From: Gloeophyllum trabeum ATCC 11539
Taxonomy: Eukaryota > Basidiomycota > Agaricomycetes > Gloeophyllales > Gloeophyllaceae
DNA: 64,000 nt
Direction of reading: 5' to 3'
NCBI RefSeq assembly: GCF_000344685.1
Contig: NW_006920411.1
Coordinates: 1,514,623 to 1,578,622 of the forward strand
How positions within the stretch are numbered: position 1 is the first letter of the stretch; every line of letters begins with the position of its first letter. Below, piece after piece: positions 22,936 through 35,100 of the stretch. The notes under the pieces were generated by a model that was given only the letters and a program-made list of their open reading frames with translations, searched no databases and was not told the origin of the DNA. The translations under genes and the position numbers were made by a program.

Positions 22936-24122
22936 TCGGTGACCCTGAGGTTTTGGAAGCAGATCTTATTATAGGACTGCACGACGAACAAGCACACTGT
23001 TGGCCTTCTTGGTCGACGTGCTGCGAACAGCAGGAACGGGGTTCCTCGAAAGCATACCCCCAGGGCCCAGTCCCTTCGTAATCTACTCGGCATCGCGACC
23101 GATAACTTCTTGCCCTTCATCCAATCCGGACGCACATTATTTATCCTGCATCCACGCAGTCGCAGTACGTTGTACGAACCCTTATGAAGTATAATGCCAT
23201 CTCGCCCTAGTAACCCCTTGTCATTATTAGTGCTTGTATACCGCATATGTTGTTTGTTATTAAAGTCTCGTTGCTATCTCAGGACTTGGGTTACTGCCAT
23301 TGTACTACTTGTACAGCAATCGATCTTCGCTTGGCTAGGCTCTTGGTCGGTGCTGTGTGATCTCACCGTGTGCTACGTAAACCTGAGATCCTCAATCATG
23401 AACAAGACTGCGACCTGTTGTAGGATATCTGCTTCAAGCTGGAAAAGATAAGGATCTGCCCCTGATGCACCCCCCAGCCCGCGCTGCGTCCCTGAGCGTG
23501 TCGTGCCCAGCTCCAAGCTGGAGCCTGGAGTCACACTCGAAAGCTCTGTTGTCAGATCCCTGCACCAGCTCCACAACTCTAGCAGGATCTCGATCAAGAT
23601 TCCCCTTCCCCGGTCCCGCTCCTCCCGAACACGTCCTGCCACGTTGGCGCTCAGCGTACACGCCACCCGCTGCTTCCCAGCTTCGGTATGAACAGACAGG
23701 AGTTCATAACCGTGCCCTAGGGTACCTGCCGTGTGGAGAAAGGGTCATGACACTCTGCTTCACTGCCAGCGTTGTGCGTCAGTTGGTGCTCGTGATCACG
23801 GAGGTACAAGTCACCAATGGCTGCTGTCTCATACCCATATCAGTGACAGCGAAAGAGGCTCTAATGTCATTCTATGCGTACAGCAGCAATTAGACGAAAG
23901 CAAATCATAAAGCGAATATAAGAGTGAATACACTTCTCGTACAGCAAAGAGAAACCTCGTGATAAGATTACAGGGCCAATGAAAACATAAAAGGCCACAT
24001 CTTATGATATACCAATAGCGGGAAGAATATGCAATCTCTCCGCGTGAACGTAGTACGATACCCACGGCCAGTGTGTCGCGATTCGGAGAGGTGGTATCCA
24101 GGAAAGTGGTGAAGGACGTCCA
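22936..24122. other. intergenic spacer
   Basis: About 1.2 kb between the small His-rich gene and the 3' end of the GTPase. Open frames at 23373-23893 on both strands overlap each other and show no family match. Confidence 0.5.
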
Positions 24123-27100
24123 CTAGGTAGCAGATGACAATCGGTGGATCCGCTCGGCATCCAGCCACAGTTGAACCTGGGCAGTAATGTCCGACATCTT
24201 CCGCACCAGCTCGAGGCGCGCTCGGATGGCAGCTGGGTCATCGCGCTGACCTTCCCAGAGGACGGCCAAGCTGACTTCCACCTGGAGAACAATTTCGTCA
24301 CGGTATTCGTAAAGTGAAGATAGGTCGACTTTACCTTCTCCGCCAGGGCTGCCAAACCTTCTTCGAGCGCCTCCCCAACAGCTTCAGCTGCTTGGGCGAG
24401 ACGGTTCATAATCACATCTGCGCCTCCGGTGAAGACCTCGTCTTTCACATCATCGATGAAATCATGGAATACAGTCTGGACGTGACCAAGAGGATCAGGA
24501 CGATATCAGTACATCAAAGGTCGAAACAAACCTTCTGCCGGGCAACACTTCCCTTGCCCCTTTCCAGCATGGCGCGGTCGTATCCCTCGATCAGTTGATT
24601 CTGCACATGCGGCGCTAAGCACCTGGACACTTCCTTCTGCTGATTGTTCATTGCTTCTCGGACCGTCTCTAGCGTCTTATTGAGAGTGACGCTGGCCTCT
24701 TCCAGGCTCAGCTCGGCTTGATTCCTTACGCGATCCTTCAGAGCCGGAGCCGCGGACTCTTCGACTTCCTCAACCAGCCTTTTGATCGCCGCCTTTGTAT
24801 TCGCTTCGAAGGCCGCGAAAAGGTCAGCCTCGAAGACCTTGCTCCAAGAACTTGCAATGTTACGAGTCATGGGATTGATTAGCTCGACATTTAGGTCTTG
24901 TCTAAATGATCCATGGCGGCGAAGGGCTGCTGGTCATCAGCGGCTGTGTGCCTTGTAGCCCAGTAAGACTCACTTGCTCGATACGTAGCCCAATGCACAG
25001 AAGATGCGAAAGTGTCCGATGTAGTAAGGGCGGAAGAAGCAGCCTGCCGCCAGACGTTAGGACACGACACACAGTATTCTAATCACGACCAACCATCTCT
25101 GCGCCGGCCTGGCACTTCTCCTCGAGTCCATCCTTGAAGCGCGCCTGGACGTCTTCGATCGTCTTATTGATGATTCCCGCGAAATCCTGAGGGCTGATGT
25201 AAGAATGGATAATACGGCGGCTATACGACGGGGGCTGACCTTAATAAGGCGAGGAGTGACACCCGTCGGCTCGCCGTAAGCATCTACTTTCTTCGCGGGC
25301 TTTCCGTTCATGGAATAGAGGGCGCCCAGTTCTCCCAGGTCAGCCAAGTCAAAACCCGCATTCGCGAAGTCGCCAGCGCCATCGTCTTGAGGAGTTGACT
25401 CCCACTTCTCCCGCAGGGTTGCCCTATCAATCTCCGTAACCTCACCAATACCTTCCATATAAGTGCGAACAGAATTCGCGAAGGTTTTGAGGTGCATCAA
25501 GAAATTACGAGCAGCTCGCTCCCGCGAACTGACCGTCAAGGTGTGACACCACTGCTGCAGAGCAGGGACTCCTGTGTGCTCCATATTCGAGAAGCAGCTG
25601 GGATCTCCGTCTCCCTTCACTTGGTCTTATCAAGTAAGATTGTCAGAGATAGTGACGTCCGTGATTGAATGGAACTCACTCGTCAATCTGACGTAGTCTC
25701 GAGATGATACGGTGAAAACAGGCAGGTCAATCTCGTCGTAGTCTATGATTCACCATGTCATTAGTAGCAGATAGTCCAAGTCCAACACGTAATACGTACT
25801 GCGTATGTTCACGCTAGGATCAAATGAATCTGGGTCCCGCCTCTCGGCTTCGGCATCTGTGTCATGCAAGTGAGTCTGGAGCTATTCATTCGAGACAGTT
25901 TCGTATAACGTACCATCGAGGTCCTTGAGACCAGTGCGGAAATCTTCCTTCAAGACATCGCGAGAAAACTAAGACGATACTTGGTTCAGTATTCCCCGCG
26001 TCCATTATGATAGGCCTGTAGTACACACCTCAGACCGTTTCAATGAACAGAAAGCATTCTTCTCCTTCTGCGCTTCCGCCTGCTTCTTCTTCAGCGTTGC
26101 CAACATGTCGTTCGCTTCCTTCCTTTCCTTCCGTGCCTCGCTCAGCTGCTGCCGCCCAACCTTGATGGCATCGTCTGCCTCCTTGATCTTGGTCTGCAGG
26201 CTCTCGATCGTGACTTCCTCTTGTTCCTCGCTGTCGCTACCGGACTCGGACCCGTTTTCAGCGTCAGTATCCCCATCAGATTCCTCGTCGGTGGATTTAT
26301 CGGCCTCGCTACTGTTCCCGTCCATGTCGACGTCGGAATCATCGAAATCGTCATCGAAGTCGTCGTCATCGTATGCCTCGCTCTTACGGCGTTTCGGGGA
26401 GCCACCCTTGCCACCTCGAGCGTTCTTCCTCTTCTTCCCCGCCTTCTGAGCCTTTTGGGCGGCTTTTCCCGTCAGACGGGGAGTAAAAGGTTTGTTGTTC
26501 TCTAAGGCCGCCATATGTTCTTTGTATTCTTCGCGGTAAGCGCGGATCTCTTGCAGCTGCTTCTCGACTCCTGTGACATTTAAGTGTGAATCAACAGTGG
26601 AGTCCTATAGCTCTAATCTCATACCTTTGACAACCTGGTCGGCTTCTGATTTCTTCTCTTTCCATTCTTCCATGTCATCGTTGCATTGTTCGATCCGTCC
26701 CTCGATTTCAACGAGTTCAGGCTCATCGTCCAGGTTGAGAGCTCGGATAACCTCCGAGCAAGAGATGTCGTCGCACTTCGTAGCTGCGCGACACAGTGTC
26801 TCAGTGATGCACGAGGCTAAAGTGCACCTCTTAGATACTCACCGACAAAAGTGATAGAGTTAGCGTCATAGCTATGCACGAGAAGGTCAACGAGCAGCAC
26901 TAGCGCACAGGGACATATACGCACTTTCCGTCTGAGAGAATTATGAGACGTGCATCGTCCGGTCAATAAAGTAAAAAGGGGCGAAGTACAGACTGATACA
27001 ACATACCCACTAGAAGATGGAAACGGTAAGCAAACAAATAAGCGGGAAAGGACTGCACACGCACTCATCAACTGTGTCTTGAAAGCGTCGCCAAGTAAGT

Positions 27101-28885
27101 CTGTGGACTATCGTCAGCTGACGAGGTTAAAGCACGTTTCTCAAGACATACCTCGCGCGGTCTTATCATCAACGGCTCGAGTGATCGGCGCCAGAATCCA
27201 GACGCAATCACACTTCTTCATGTAGTCCTTCGCAATGTTATTTCTTGCCGCATTCGCGTCAGCGACTCCCGGCAGATCGACGAGGACGGCGCCCGTCGAA
27301 AGAGCTGCAGCATTACAGCGCACCCGGACTTGTCGGATAAGGGGCCAAAATGCTGCCTCGTCCGCCGGGTCCTTTTCTTTTGCCTTCTCCTTTGTCCCGC
27401 GAGCGTCCTTGAGCATGTCCATGAAGCTTGGAACTTTGTCCTTCTCCTTCTCTTTCGGCTTATCCTTATTCTTCTTCTTGTCACCCCGCTTCTGATCTTT
27501 GGAGTCAATGTATCTCGATATTTCCTGCGCGAAAGCCTTGGAATCCTTTGCTACGATGTTCTTGGTGGTACCCAATATCCTAGCAATTTCTTTGCCCGTG
27601 ATGTCAATGCAATGTAGCTCGTCGCGGAAACCAAATCACCCACTCGGATCACGTGCAATAATCTGATCGACACTCATTTGAACAAGCTGCTCTTGAGAAA
27701 TAGACGGATACACCGCATGGACCTGGAACGTTCGTAAGGTTCTCGCCTTTCGTCAGCTGGGCGTTCCGAGACTACCTTATGCCAGGCAACACCAGAGTCG
27801 CTCTTGAGATCGGTAGTTCTCTTCAGATTGCCATCTTCGTCTACTAGATCCTCTAGCAATACTGCAAGCTCTTCTTTCCACTCGGCTTCAGACAAAAAGG
27901 ACACGTCCGCATCAATGGTCTTCTTCGCATGGTAACCGATCTCGGTGACGACGGCCGTGCATGCTACACAATTATAAGTACCAGCGACCGGGCCGGCTGA
28001 AATAAAACCTCACCTCTCATTCCACTCGTCGGGACGATATTATCTACATATGTCTTATGTCAGCACGGAAGATCAAGAAAAGCCCACTTATCATTACATA
28101 CCGTCAAGGATGGCGTTCAGAATCGACGATTTGCCAGCACCAGTAGCTAGATTCTGTTAGGACCATAGAGAAATCCTATAGACGGGACGTACCTCCGCAG
28201 ATGGCAATCATGGTAGTAGGGGAGCCTTGACTTTTGAGGCTACCAGAACAGGCCTTGAGCGACGAATCCTCATTCAGGTGAGAGCGCTTACCTCTCAATT
28301 TCCCTAAGCCACACGTCTTTGCGCAACTTGCTCCCGAGGTTGATCTTCTTAATCTCGGCTTCCATGGCCTTCACCATCTTCGTACCTTCGCTCAGAGCAT
28401 CCTCAGGAGTGTAAGGAATCTCATCGGCAGTTTCGAATACTTTGTACGTCGACGGTGCCGGTAATGGGGCGGGGACGTTCCCCTCGTTCTGAGCAATAGG
28501 GGCCGCATGTCCGTTCTCATTCTTCACGCGGGTTTCAGCAGACGACGCATCCTTCAAATCGGCTGCAATATATGAGGGTACAGGAAGACCCCTCTCGAGA
28601 AACTAGGTCAGAGTGAGTCAGTCGCCAACATACATAATAATGTGGTCAGCCCCTTACAACGCGTGCAGCGTCGCTTGGCTCCGGTTTAACTTTTGTTGAC
28701 GCGTCTTTGATTGAATCATGAGAGTTTGACGGCGACAATGGGCTAATCTTGTGCTCAGAAGGTTCTGGCTTAATGAACGTCGATGCCTGCGGCTACCAGA
28801 CACGTAAGGACCAAACGCGGAACTATAAAGGGCATTGTCTTGAACTCACTAAAGAGCCCGACGCGACGTTCTCCTTATAGTCCAT
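24123..28885 (-). CDS. SLIP-GC-like nuclear dynamin-superfamily GTPase
   Basis: Twenty-three exons, from 28850-28885 to 24123-24281, join in phase to 1160 residues. Order: disordered N-terminus; G1 CGATGAGKSSILNAILDDN (about 173-190); a charged insert (KDQKRGDKKKNKDKPKEKEK); G3 VLVDLPGVADANAARN (about 390-405); G4 ATKCDDISCSE (about 457-467); a nuclear-localisation-like KKRKNARGGK...SPKRRK with an Asp/Glu-rich run; coiled coil; a C-terminal helical region to RIHRLSSAT. The closest known vertebrate type is nuclear GTPase SLIP-GC (NUGGC), linked to genome stability in germinal-centre B cells; the fungal role is unknown. Exons include a 7-nt microexon at 26925-26931. Exon 2 acceptor may be 28786 or 28792. 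Confidence 0.85.
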
Positions 28886-29139
28886 CCTAGACGAAGCTTT
28901 GGAAGGCTCGAGTCATGCAATGATGTGAGATGTGAGTGGGAATGGAAGTGTGAAGTGAAAGCACGCGTCGGAACGCGAGCGCGTTTTATTGGCAGTGACA
29001 AACAAGCGTAAATAACGCGTAATTGTTGACATGACATCGACGCGCCACTGGAGTCGATCACGGGTGGGAAAGCGCACGTGGTCTGCAGGCTCAGCCACAA
29101 GCGCGCAGCTGCTCCTTGACTTTACCCGTGCACGGCGAC

Positions 29140-29931
29140 ATGACGAAGAACCGCAAAGCTAACAAGTCTCATAAGCCTAACGAACAGCGGCTCGAGATCT
29201 CTGAAGAGGAGCAATGGCGGATTATCAATCAGTCGGGGATTCTACGACAGGTAGATGCCGCGGCCAAGGCGACCGTGACGAATGCTAGCTCGGAGGAGGA
29301 GCCTATATCTCTTGCGGAGGAGATATTTAATTCACTCGTCTTCATAACGCCGTGTTCCTTTCTCCTATTAATGATGGAAATGTATGTCGTATGCAATGAT
29401 TGAGCAGTCGGCAGCGTCTGACACAGCAGAAGACTAATACACTATCAATACGGCAAGCACCCGACATTCGATGACCTTGCGCGGCGAATGATATCTGGCG
29501 TTCCAAGTACGCATCTCTCACCGACACTGCTGTGACTTGCTACGAAAAAATGCTGACATCCCTCAGTTCTGTCCATATTTGTGTTTTACAGTACGGATTT
29601 AACTCTCAGATGTATCCACGTCTAATTCTTGGGAACAGCCGTCCGACATAAGCAGGATCGCCGCGTACAATTCTTGCTCTTTCTGCTATCACTCGCCACG
29701 GGGATGAGGCTGATCTGGCTAGTCAACCGTGGCAGCTGGCTTACGAACATGCGGCAAGTGAGTCCCGAGGCTTCCTGGACTTCCATTGCACTGAAGAGGA
29801 TCATCCAGTGCCCCCCACTGGCCACCGCCTGGATATACGCAGTTGTGCAGCTTGACCTCGGTCCTGCAACTTTGAGCCTTGTGATCGTGTTCAGCTGGGT
29901 ATGGTGGGCCGGCTTGAAACTAACCTTCTAA
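29140..29931 (+). CDS. DUF7719-type membrane protein
   Basis: Exons 29140-29381, 29433-29506, 29567-29590, 29639-29757 and 29809-29931 give 193 residues. Residues 1-60 are polar and acidic; then come membrane helices: LVFITPCSFLLLMMEI, ILSIFVFY, FLLFLLSLATGMRLIWLVN, and LGPATLSLVIVFSWVWWAG. The motifs YGKHPTFDDLARRM, RGSWLTNMRQCPPLATAWIY and VVQLDLGPA fit the fungal family DUF7719 as I recall it. Function unknown; probably ER or other internal membrane. The third exon is only 24 nt. Head-to-head with the nuclear GTPase gene, 254 nt between start codons. Confidence 0.75.
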
Positions 29932-30248
29932 TATCAGATGCGCTACGTCTCATATACATACACTAATGGTACATTCATACGCTACACTATTCATGATGTC
30001 TCCTGCGCTAGACATTGCGTTAAACTACACTGTCACCACCTCCCCCACCCACGTGGACCGCCAATGGAATGGAGCGTGGGCAGGAAGTGAGTACAAGCAG
30101 GACTGGGTTCAATATCTGCCCGACAATACGCCACAAACGGGTAGCGACCTTACACCCGAGCAGCACCTTTTACGGGCAGCGAAATATCTGGCTGGACAAC
30201 CCACTGCAGAAAGCAGGGGTCGTTCTGGAACGAGCGGAAGTGAGGCAA

Positions 30249-31960
30249 TCACACGCCTGGGCCTTCGTCGAACTCTGCTTTCAGAACCTCGACCTTCCGC
30301 TGGGTAGAGCTACTTAGTCGTGGGCGCGGCGTTGAAAGTCGAGACTGGTCATACCCTATACGTTGTCGCTCGAGTCTCTAATACCGCTCTCAAGACTCGT
30401 ATCTGCCATCTCAATCTCCGTGAAGCGGTTCGCTGGATAGCAGCTTTATGGTCGTCTATCCTCTGACAGAAAGCTTTGTACACCCGGTCGTCTCGGGCGA
30501 AGTAGTAAACCTGAGACAGGGTGGTTCTCAGCCATAGGTAGACAGTAGAACTGTGCACCGCGTACAGGTATTGGCTCACCCTCTACTTGATCCAGTACTA
30601 TCGACCATATGCCCATCATAAGAAGATCCACAGTTGCGTTTGCCACACTTTCTGAAAAGTCAGTCCGGGGTCATATTACGAGAGGCGGTTCGCCTTACTA
30701 ATCCTCAAGCGCAGCGATAGCATCTGCTTTCCCTAGCTCTCTTGTCGCAAAATTCCTCACCGCAAATTCGGCGGTGGTCACCGGCTTCTCAGAGATACCC
30801 GCCCGCAAAGCGGTGGCCATGGACGACACCTGAGAGTATATCCACCGGTCACCTTCACTCATAACCAACGTCTGCAGGAAAGAAGCTATCAAATCCGTAT
30901 ATGACGCCTGCAAGCCATAGTCAATAGCCAGCTTGAGATTCGTGCCTAGATATCACAGCGGAAATGGAAATGAGAGAGGACAACTTCTCACATAGTCAAA
31001 TGGCTCACGAAGCGCTTTCAATAACGTCTTTGTGGCAGGTTTTGAGAAATCTTCATCAGAAAGGTGATTTATCCATCTGGAGAATGCACCAAGTAAAATA
31101 ATGGCAACATCTTGGTGAGACCGGCCAATCCGCATAGCATGGACCAGGGGCGTGGCGTTGCCATGTTTTCTCAGAAGCAACTATTTTGGCATGGTAAGGT
31201 TTCATTCTTTCGGCCAAGAGAAATGAAGACACACGTGAAAAGCGCGATCCCTGACTTCCATGAGGAAGACTAGATCCTTCTTCTCAATGGCACGGTATAC
31301 TTCATATGGCTAAAGACGCACTAGGTCATCCGACATTATCTCAGTGCAAGCAGATCTGTATCATACCTCTGGGTCCTTCCACGGTCCTTTGGGTTGGGAA
31401 GACGCCTTCGGGAATGAGAACCTCTTCGTAGGTGAGCTGGGAGGAGACGTTGCAGCCGAGCTAGACGATCTCTGCTGCGTCGTCTCAGCCTTTTCGGGAG
31501 CATCGTCTGCCTCAGACTCTGGAGGTGTTGGGCTCCTGCGTAGCTGACGTATATAAGCGTACGGCGCTTCACGCTCTGCTTCCCGCTGGATGAATGCTTC
31601 GCAGACAATAAGTAGAGTCAACATCGGCGTTATGAAAGCAGCAGACCATTATTTGGCAGACGCGCTGGGAGACATGGATCGCTTTCAAGCTTAGGCCTAG
31701 GAGTTGGTTCACTGTCAGGCGGCTGGTCCAAACGTTGTGCAAGACGGGCCAGTATCGGTGCGTGATTGATCGGCATTGCGCAAACGCAGTCTATCGGATC
31801 GTGTTGCGCAATGAAGTCGGCAAGTAGCAGCTGTATCTCATGCACTTCAGAGCGCTCGCAGTGCGAGGCATTATTCCAAGGCCCAGTACAGCAGCGTGCA
31901 GAACCGGTTCAATGCATCGCCATGCAAGCGTCATACAAAGTCAGAAGTCCTGATTTGGAA
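30249..31960 (-). CDS. conserved ankyrin-like protein, 5' end unresolved
   Basis: Exons 31647-31854, 31367-31596, 31235-31309, 31009-31180, 30699-30945, 30566-30647, 30355-30510 and 30249-30299 join in phase to 407 codons. An extra 5' exon ending at 31937 is likely. Recognisable parts: EVHEIQLLLADFIAQHDPID; a Ser/Pro linker; ankyrin-like PYEVYRAIEKKDLVFLMEVR and NATPLVHAMRIGRSHQDVAI; then helical YYFARDDRVYKAFCQRID and the end RKVEVLKAEFDEGPGV. I recall similar proteins in many basidiomycetes with no assigned role. The 5' exon has no in-frame ATG; the first internal Met is at 31776. Either the start exon lies elsewhere or the gene has lost its start. Confidence 0.7.
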
Positions 31961-31998
31961 CTTACTGGGGAGTGACACAGCCACAATGTACCGCTTGT

Positions 31999-32004
31999 CA
32001 CGTG
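31999..32004. promoter_or_regulatory. CACGTG palindrome in the ankyrin-like/Dicer promoter
   Basis: A CACGTG E-box in the context GTCACGTGAGG lies 123 nt before the Dicer ATG. bHLH factors bind such sites in fungi; a single site, so only suggestive. Confidence 0.3.
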
Positions 32005-32126
32005 AGGGGGAGATCCAACTCGATCGCAAGCCTCAGGCTCAGCTCGAGCTGTGCACCGTTGAACTTGACGTTCTCCACCTCGTCCCCTCAGTGGCTCAGC
32101 TGTCTACTTGAACTGCCAGTCAATCC

Positions 32127-35100
32127 ATGCTAAATGTGTGGAAGAATGCCTGGAGGAAGGCACAATCTGCCGCCGCCACTTCAGGTCAAGACAATAACGG
32201 GGAGCCTCAGCCAAGTGCCAGTGGGGCTAGCTGGTCCGCGGCATCCGTTGACGCTGTTCCAGCGGTCCCACCACAGAATGGCGAAGGACCCGTGTCTGCT
32301 GAACCGACGTCGATACTGTCGCAGACGCGAAAGCTAGATCAGGTAGACGGTTGGTCTTCTGTTCCTCCCGATCGCCCTGTAAAGCGGCGAAGGGACACAG
32401 ATGGCACGCCGCCTGAAGCTACTAATGGCTCATTTCAACCCGAAAGCGCTGTTGATTTCGCTCCTCCGAGAGAACTTGTAGTGTCATACGAGTCTTCGAA
32501 GGCGGCGGAGGAAACACCGTTGACAAACCAATTACGAGCCCTGGATCCAGACGGACGAATAGGGGATCCGTGGTTTCGCTACGTGCATTACATTTTGAGT
32601 GATTTAGGGCCTTGTGGTGCCGATCTTGTCTGGAGACATGCCCTATTGGATCGTGATTTGACTATACCCGAGCATTCAGCAGTCCGTCAAGTTGAGGCCA
32701 AGCTTGCTGCGCGACCTATAAATGATGAGCGATTCCTAAAAGTAGTTCAAGACTGGACATTTTCCAACCCTTTGCTGGACTCGGCTCACACAGATAAGAA
32801 TGTATCAGACAAGTTCGTGAAACTTGTACGAATCTTGAAGTCTTACGAACCCTATCGGAACAATCTTCGAGCTGTTATCTTCGGTGCGCATCCATCTTAA
32901 GCTGTGATGGGGCTCTCCCTGAACCATTGACACTAGTTCAAAGGAGGGTCGCGGCTGTAATGATCTTGAAGATGCTTTCAATGCTTCCGTCGCCGCTTAA
33001 CTTGGACTTCATTCGTCCACAGGTACTAGTCAACCATGATATGGATCAGCAGGTGAGCTGAATGCGTGAGCTCTTCATGCGGTAGTTAATTTGAAACCAT
33101 GTCCCAGCGTTCCGTTATGGATAGCTTCGCTAATGGGCAATGTAATTTGCTCATAGCGACTAAGTCAATGGAGGACCTTGATATTCCCAAGGCAGACGTG
33201 GTCATCCGGTCTGCATCCTCTCCACAACTGTTCCCTTTCGTATGGCTGACAGCCTCTTAGTTTTGACCTCTTCGAGAGTCAAATCTCATATGCTTATGCT
33301 CGTGCATGTCTACGAGGTCCAGAAGCCTGTCTGATCCACATGGTCGAGGAGGGAAATGACGTGCATCGTCGCATTCTCTCTGCCCTTTCGCCCAAGACGG
33401 ACGCAATGAAGTCGTGGCTAATGGGCATGAGGAATCGCTCGGCCGCCTTCCCGCCTGCCGGTTTGCATGAGACCACGGACCCTTACCGCTCCGACGACGA
33501 AGATAACGATGATTTGGGACCCTGTGTCGTGGACCCCAGCACCAGTAGCCGGATCTATCACCGAGATGCGACTGCCATCGTGCTGCGGTTTGTTTCTAAA
33601 CTATCTGAACACCTGGGAAAGGAACTTTTCATCGTCAGGGAAAGCGTCAAGGCAGAGCCGAAAACGTATCGGGTCATAATCTGGCTACACGGGTACAATC
33701 CCATCCAGGGAGAATACTACGAATCGTTGGCCCATGCACGGCGGTCCGCCTGTTACAAAGTCTGCCAGGAGCTATCAGACCGGGGGCACTTGGATTACCG
33801 CATACTCCCTCGGCCTCCGTATCCTTCTGGGATATACGGCCCTGCGCGGAGTGCTCCGGAAGTCAACAAGTCCAATGGAACTCGCCGATATCCACGGAAA
33901 TCCCCAGACTTCTGGGCGAACTGTCGGTCTGTAGGTTGGAGCCGTGTTTTTCCTACCATCATCTGGGTAGATGATGGGAACACACCGACCCACGGCCATA
34001 TCGTCCTGTTGACTCGCTTACCCTTGCCGCCCTTGTCCAGTACTAAGGTATTCTATACCGGTGTACCCGCGACGGTTTACTTTACGCGAGCCGCTTCATT
34101 CACCATGGACGGACCAAAACTCCAGCAGGTATATCACTATACCACGAGGCTCTGTCGCGGGATTATGAACAAGTCTTTAGACTGTCCCCTGGAGAACATG
34201 CCGTACCTGCTACTTCCGCTCAATGGAGCCTGGAAGCATGGCCCGAAGGACCATAACTCGGAAGCGTCGGACATACAGAAATATATCCCATGGGATCTTG
34301 TGTATCATGCGGCGCAGAATTTCGTTACTCCATTTCGGTACGAAAGTATCGGAGCTGTCGAGGAGGATGTCAAGGACGCTGTGGTCCAGGACAGATGGGT
34401 CGAGTTTACCAGACGGTACGAGGTAGAAAAGGTCAGGACGGACCTATCACCCTTGAGTAAACCAGTCGATAGCCCCGTGAGTCATACTGGAAGGTTAAAT
34501 GCTCAGTTCTGACGGAACCACATCTAGCGGGAAAGTGCGTATGAAAGCTTCTTGGAATACTGTAAAGCGCGACGCAAGGATTTCGACGGCCTCAAGAGCC
34601 ATACTCAACCGCTTATCCAAATAAAGCGCTTATCTGCTGTGCTCAATCGTTTGAATCCGACGACACGACCTTTAACGGAGTCATCGAAAGCAACCGCTAA
34701 ATGTACGGACCTCGATCTCGCCTTTGCACGCGATCTGACTGTCCTACCCAGATCTCATACCTGAGTTGTGTGCGAAATATACTATCCCGGCGAGGTGCGT
34801 CCAATTGACATGGTGATCGATCCAAGCTGTCGGTAATGAGGCCGTCTAGCACATTCCGAACAGCACTCCTCCTACCATCAATAACTCGGAGAATTGATGA
34901 TATGCTTCTCGTGAAGGAGCTAAATGCCAAGATATTCGACCATTCCCTTCAGGAAGACTTACTGCATACAGCAATCACAGCACCAGCTGCTGGTTTCGAG
35001 TTTGACTATGAACGCCTGGAGCTGTTAGGTGAGCGGTTCACTTCTATTTCGAATCACACACAAATGGTTGACGTCATCTACAAGGTGACGCCTACCTGAA

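Noticed and set aside
31855..31936. One-base frameshift in the ankyrin-like gene near 31875
   Set aside because: A GTATGA donor and GAG acceptor define a normal 82-nt intron here and remove the need for a frameshift.
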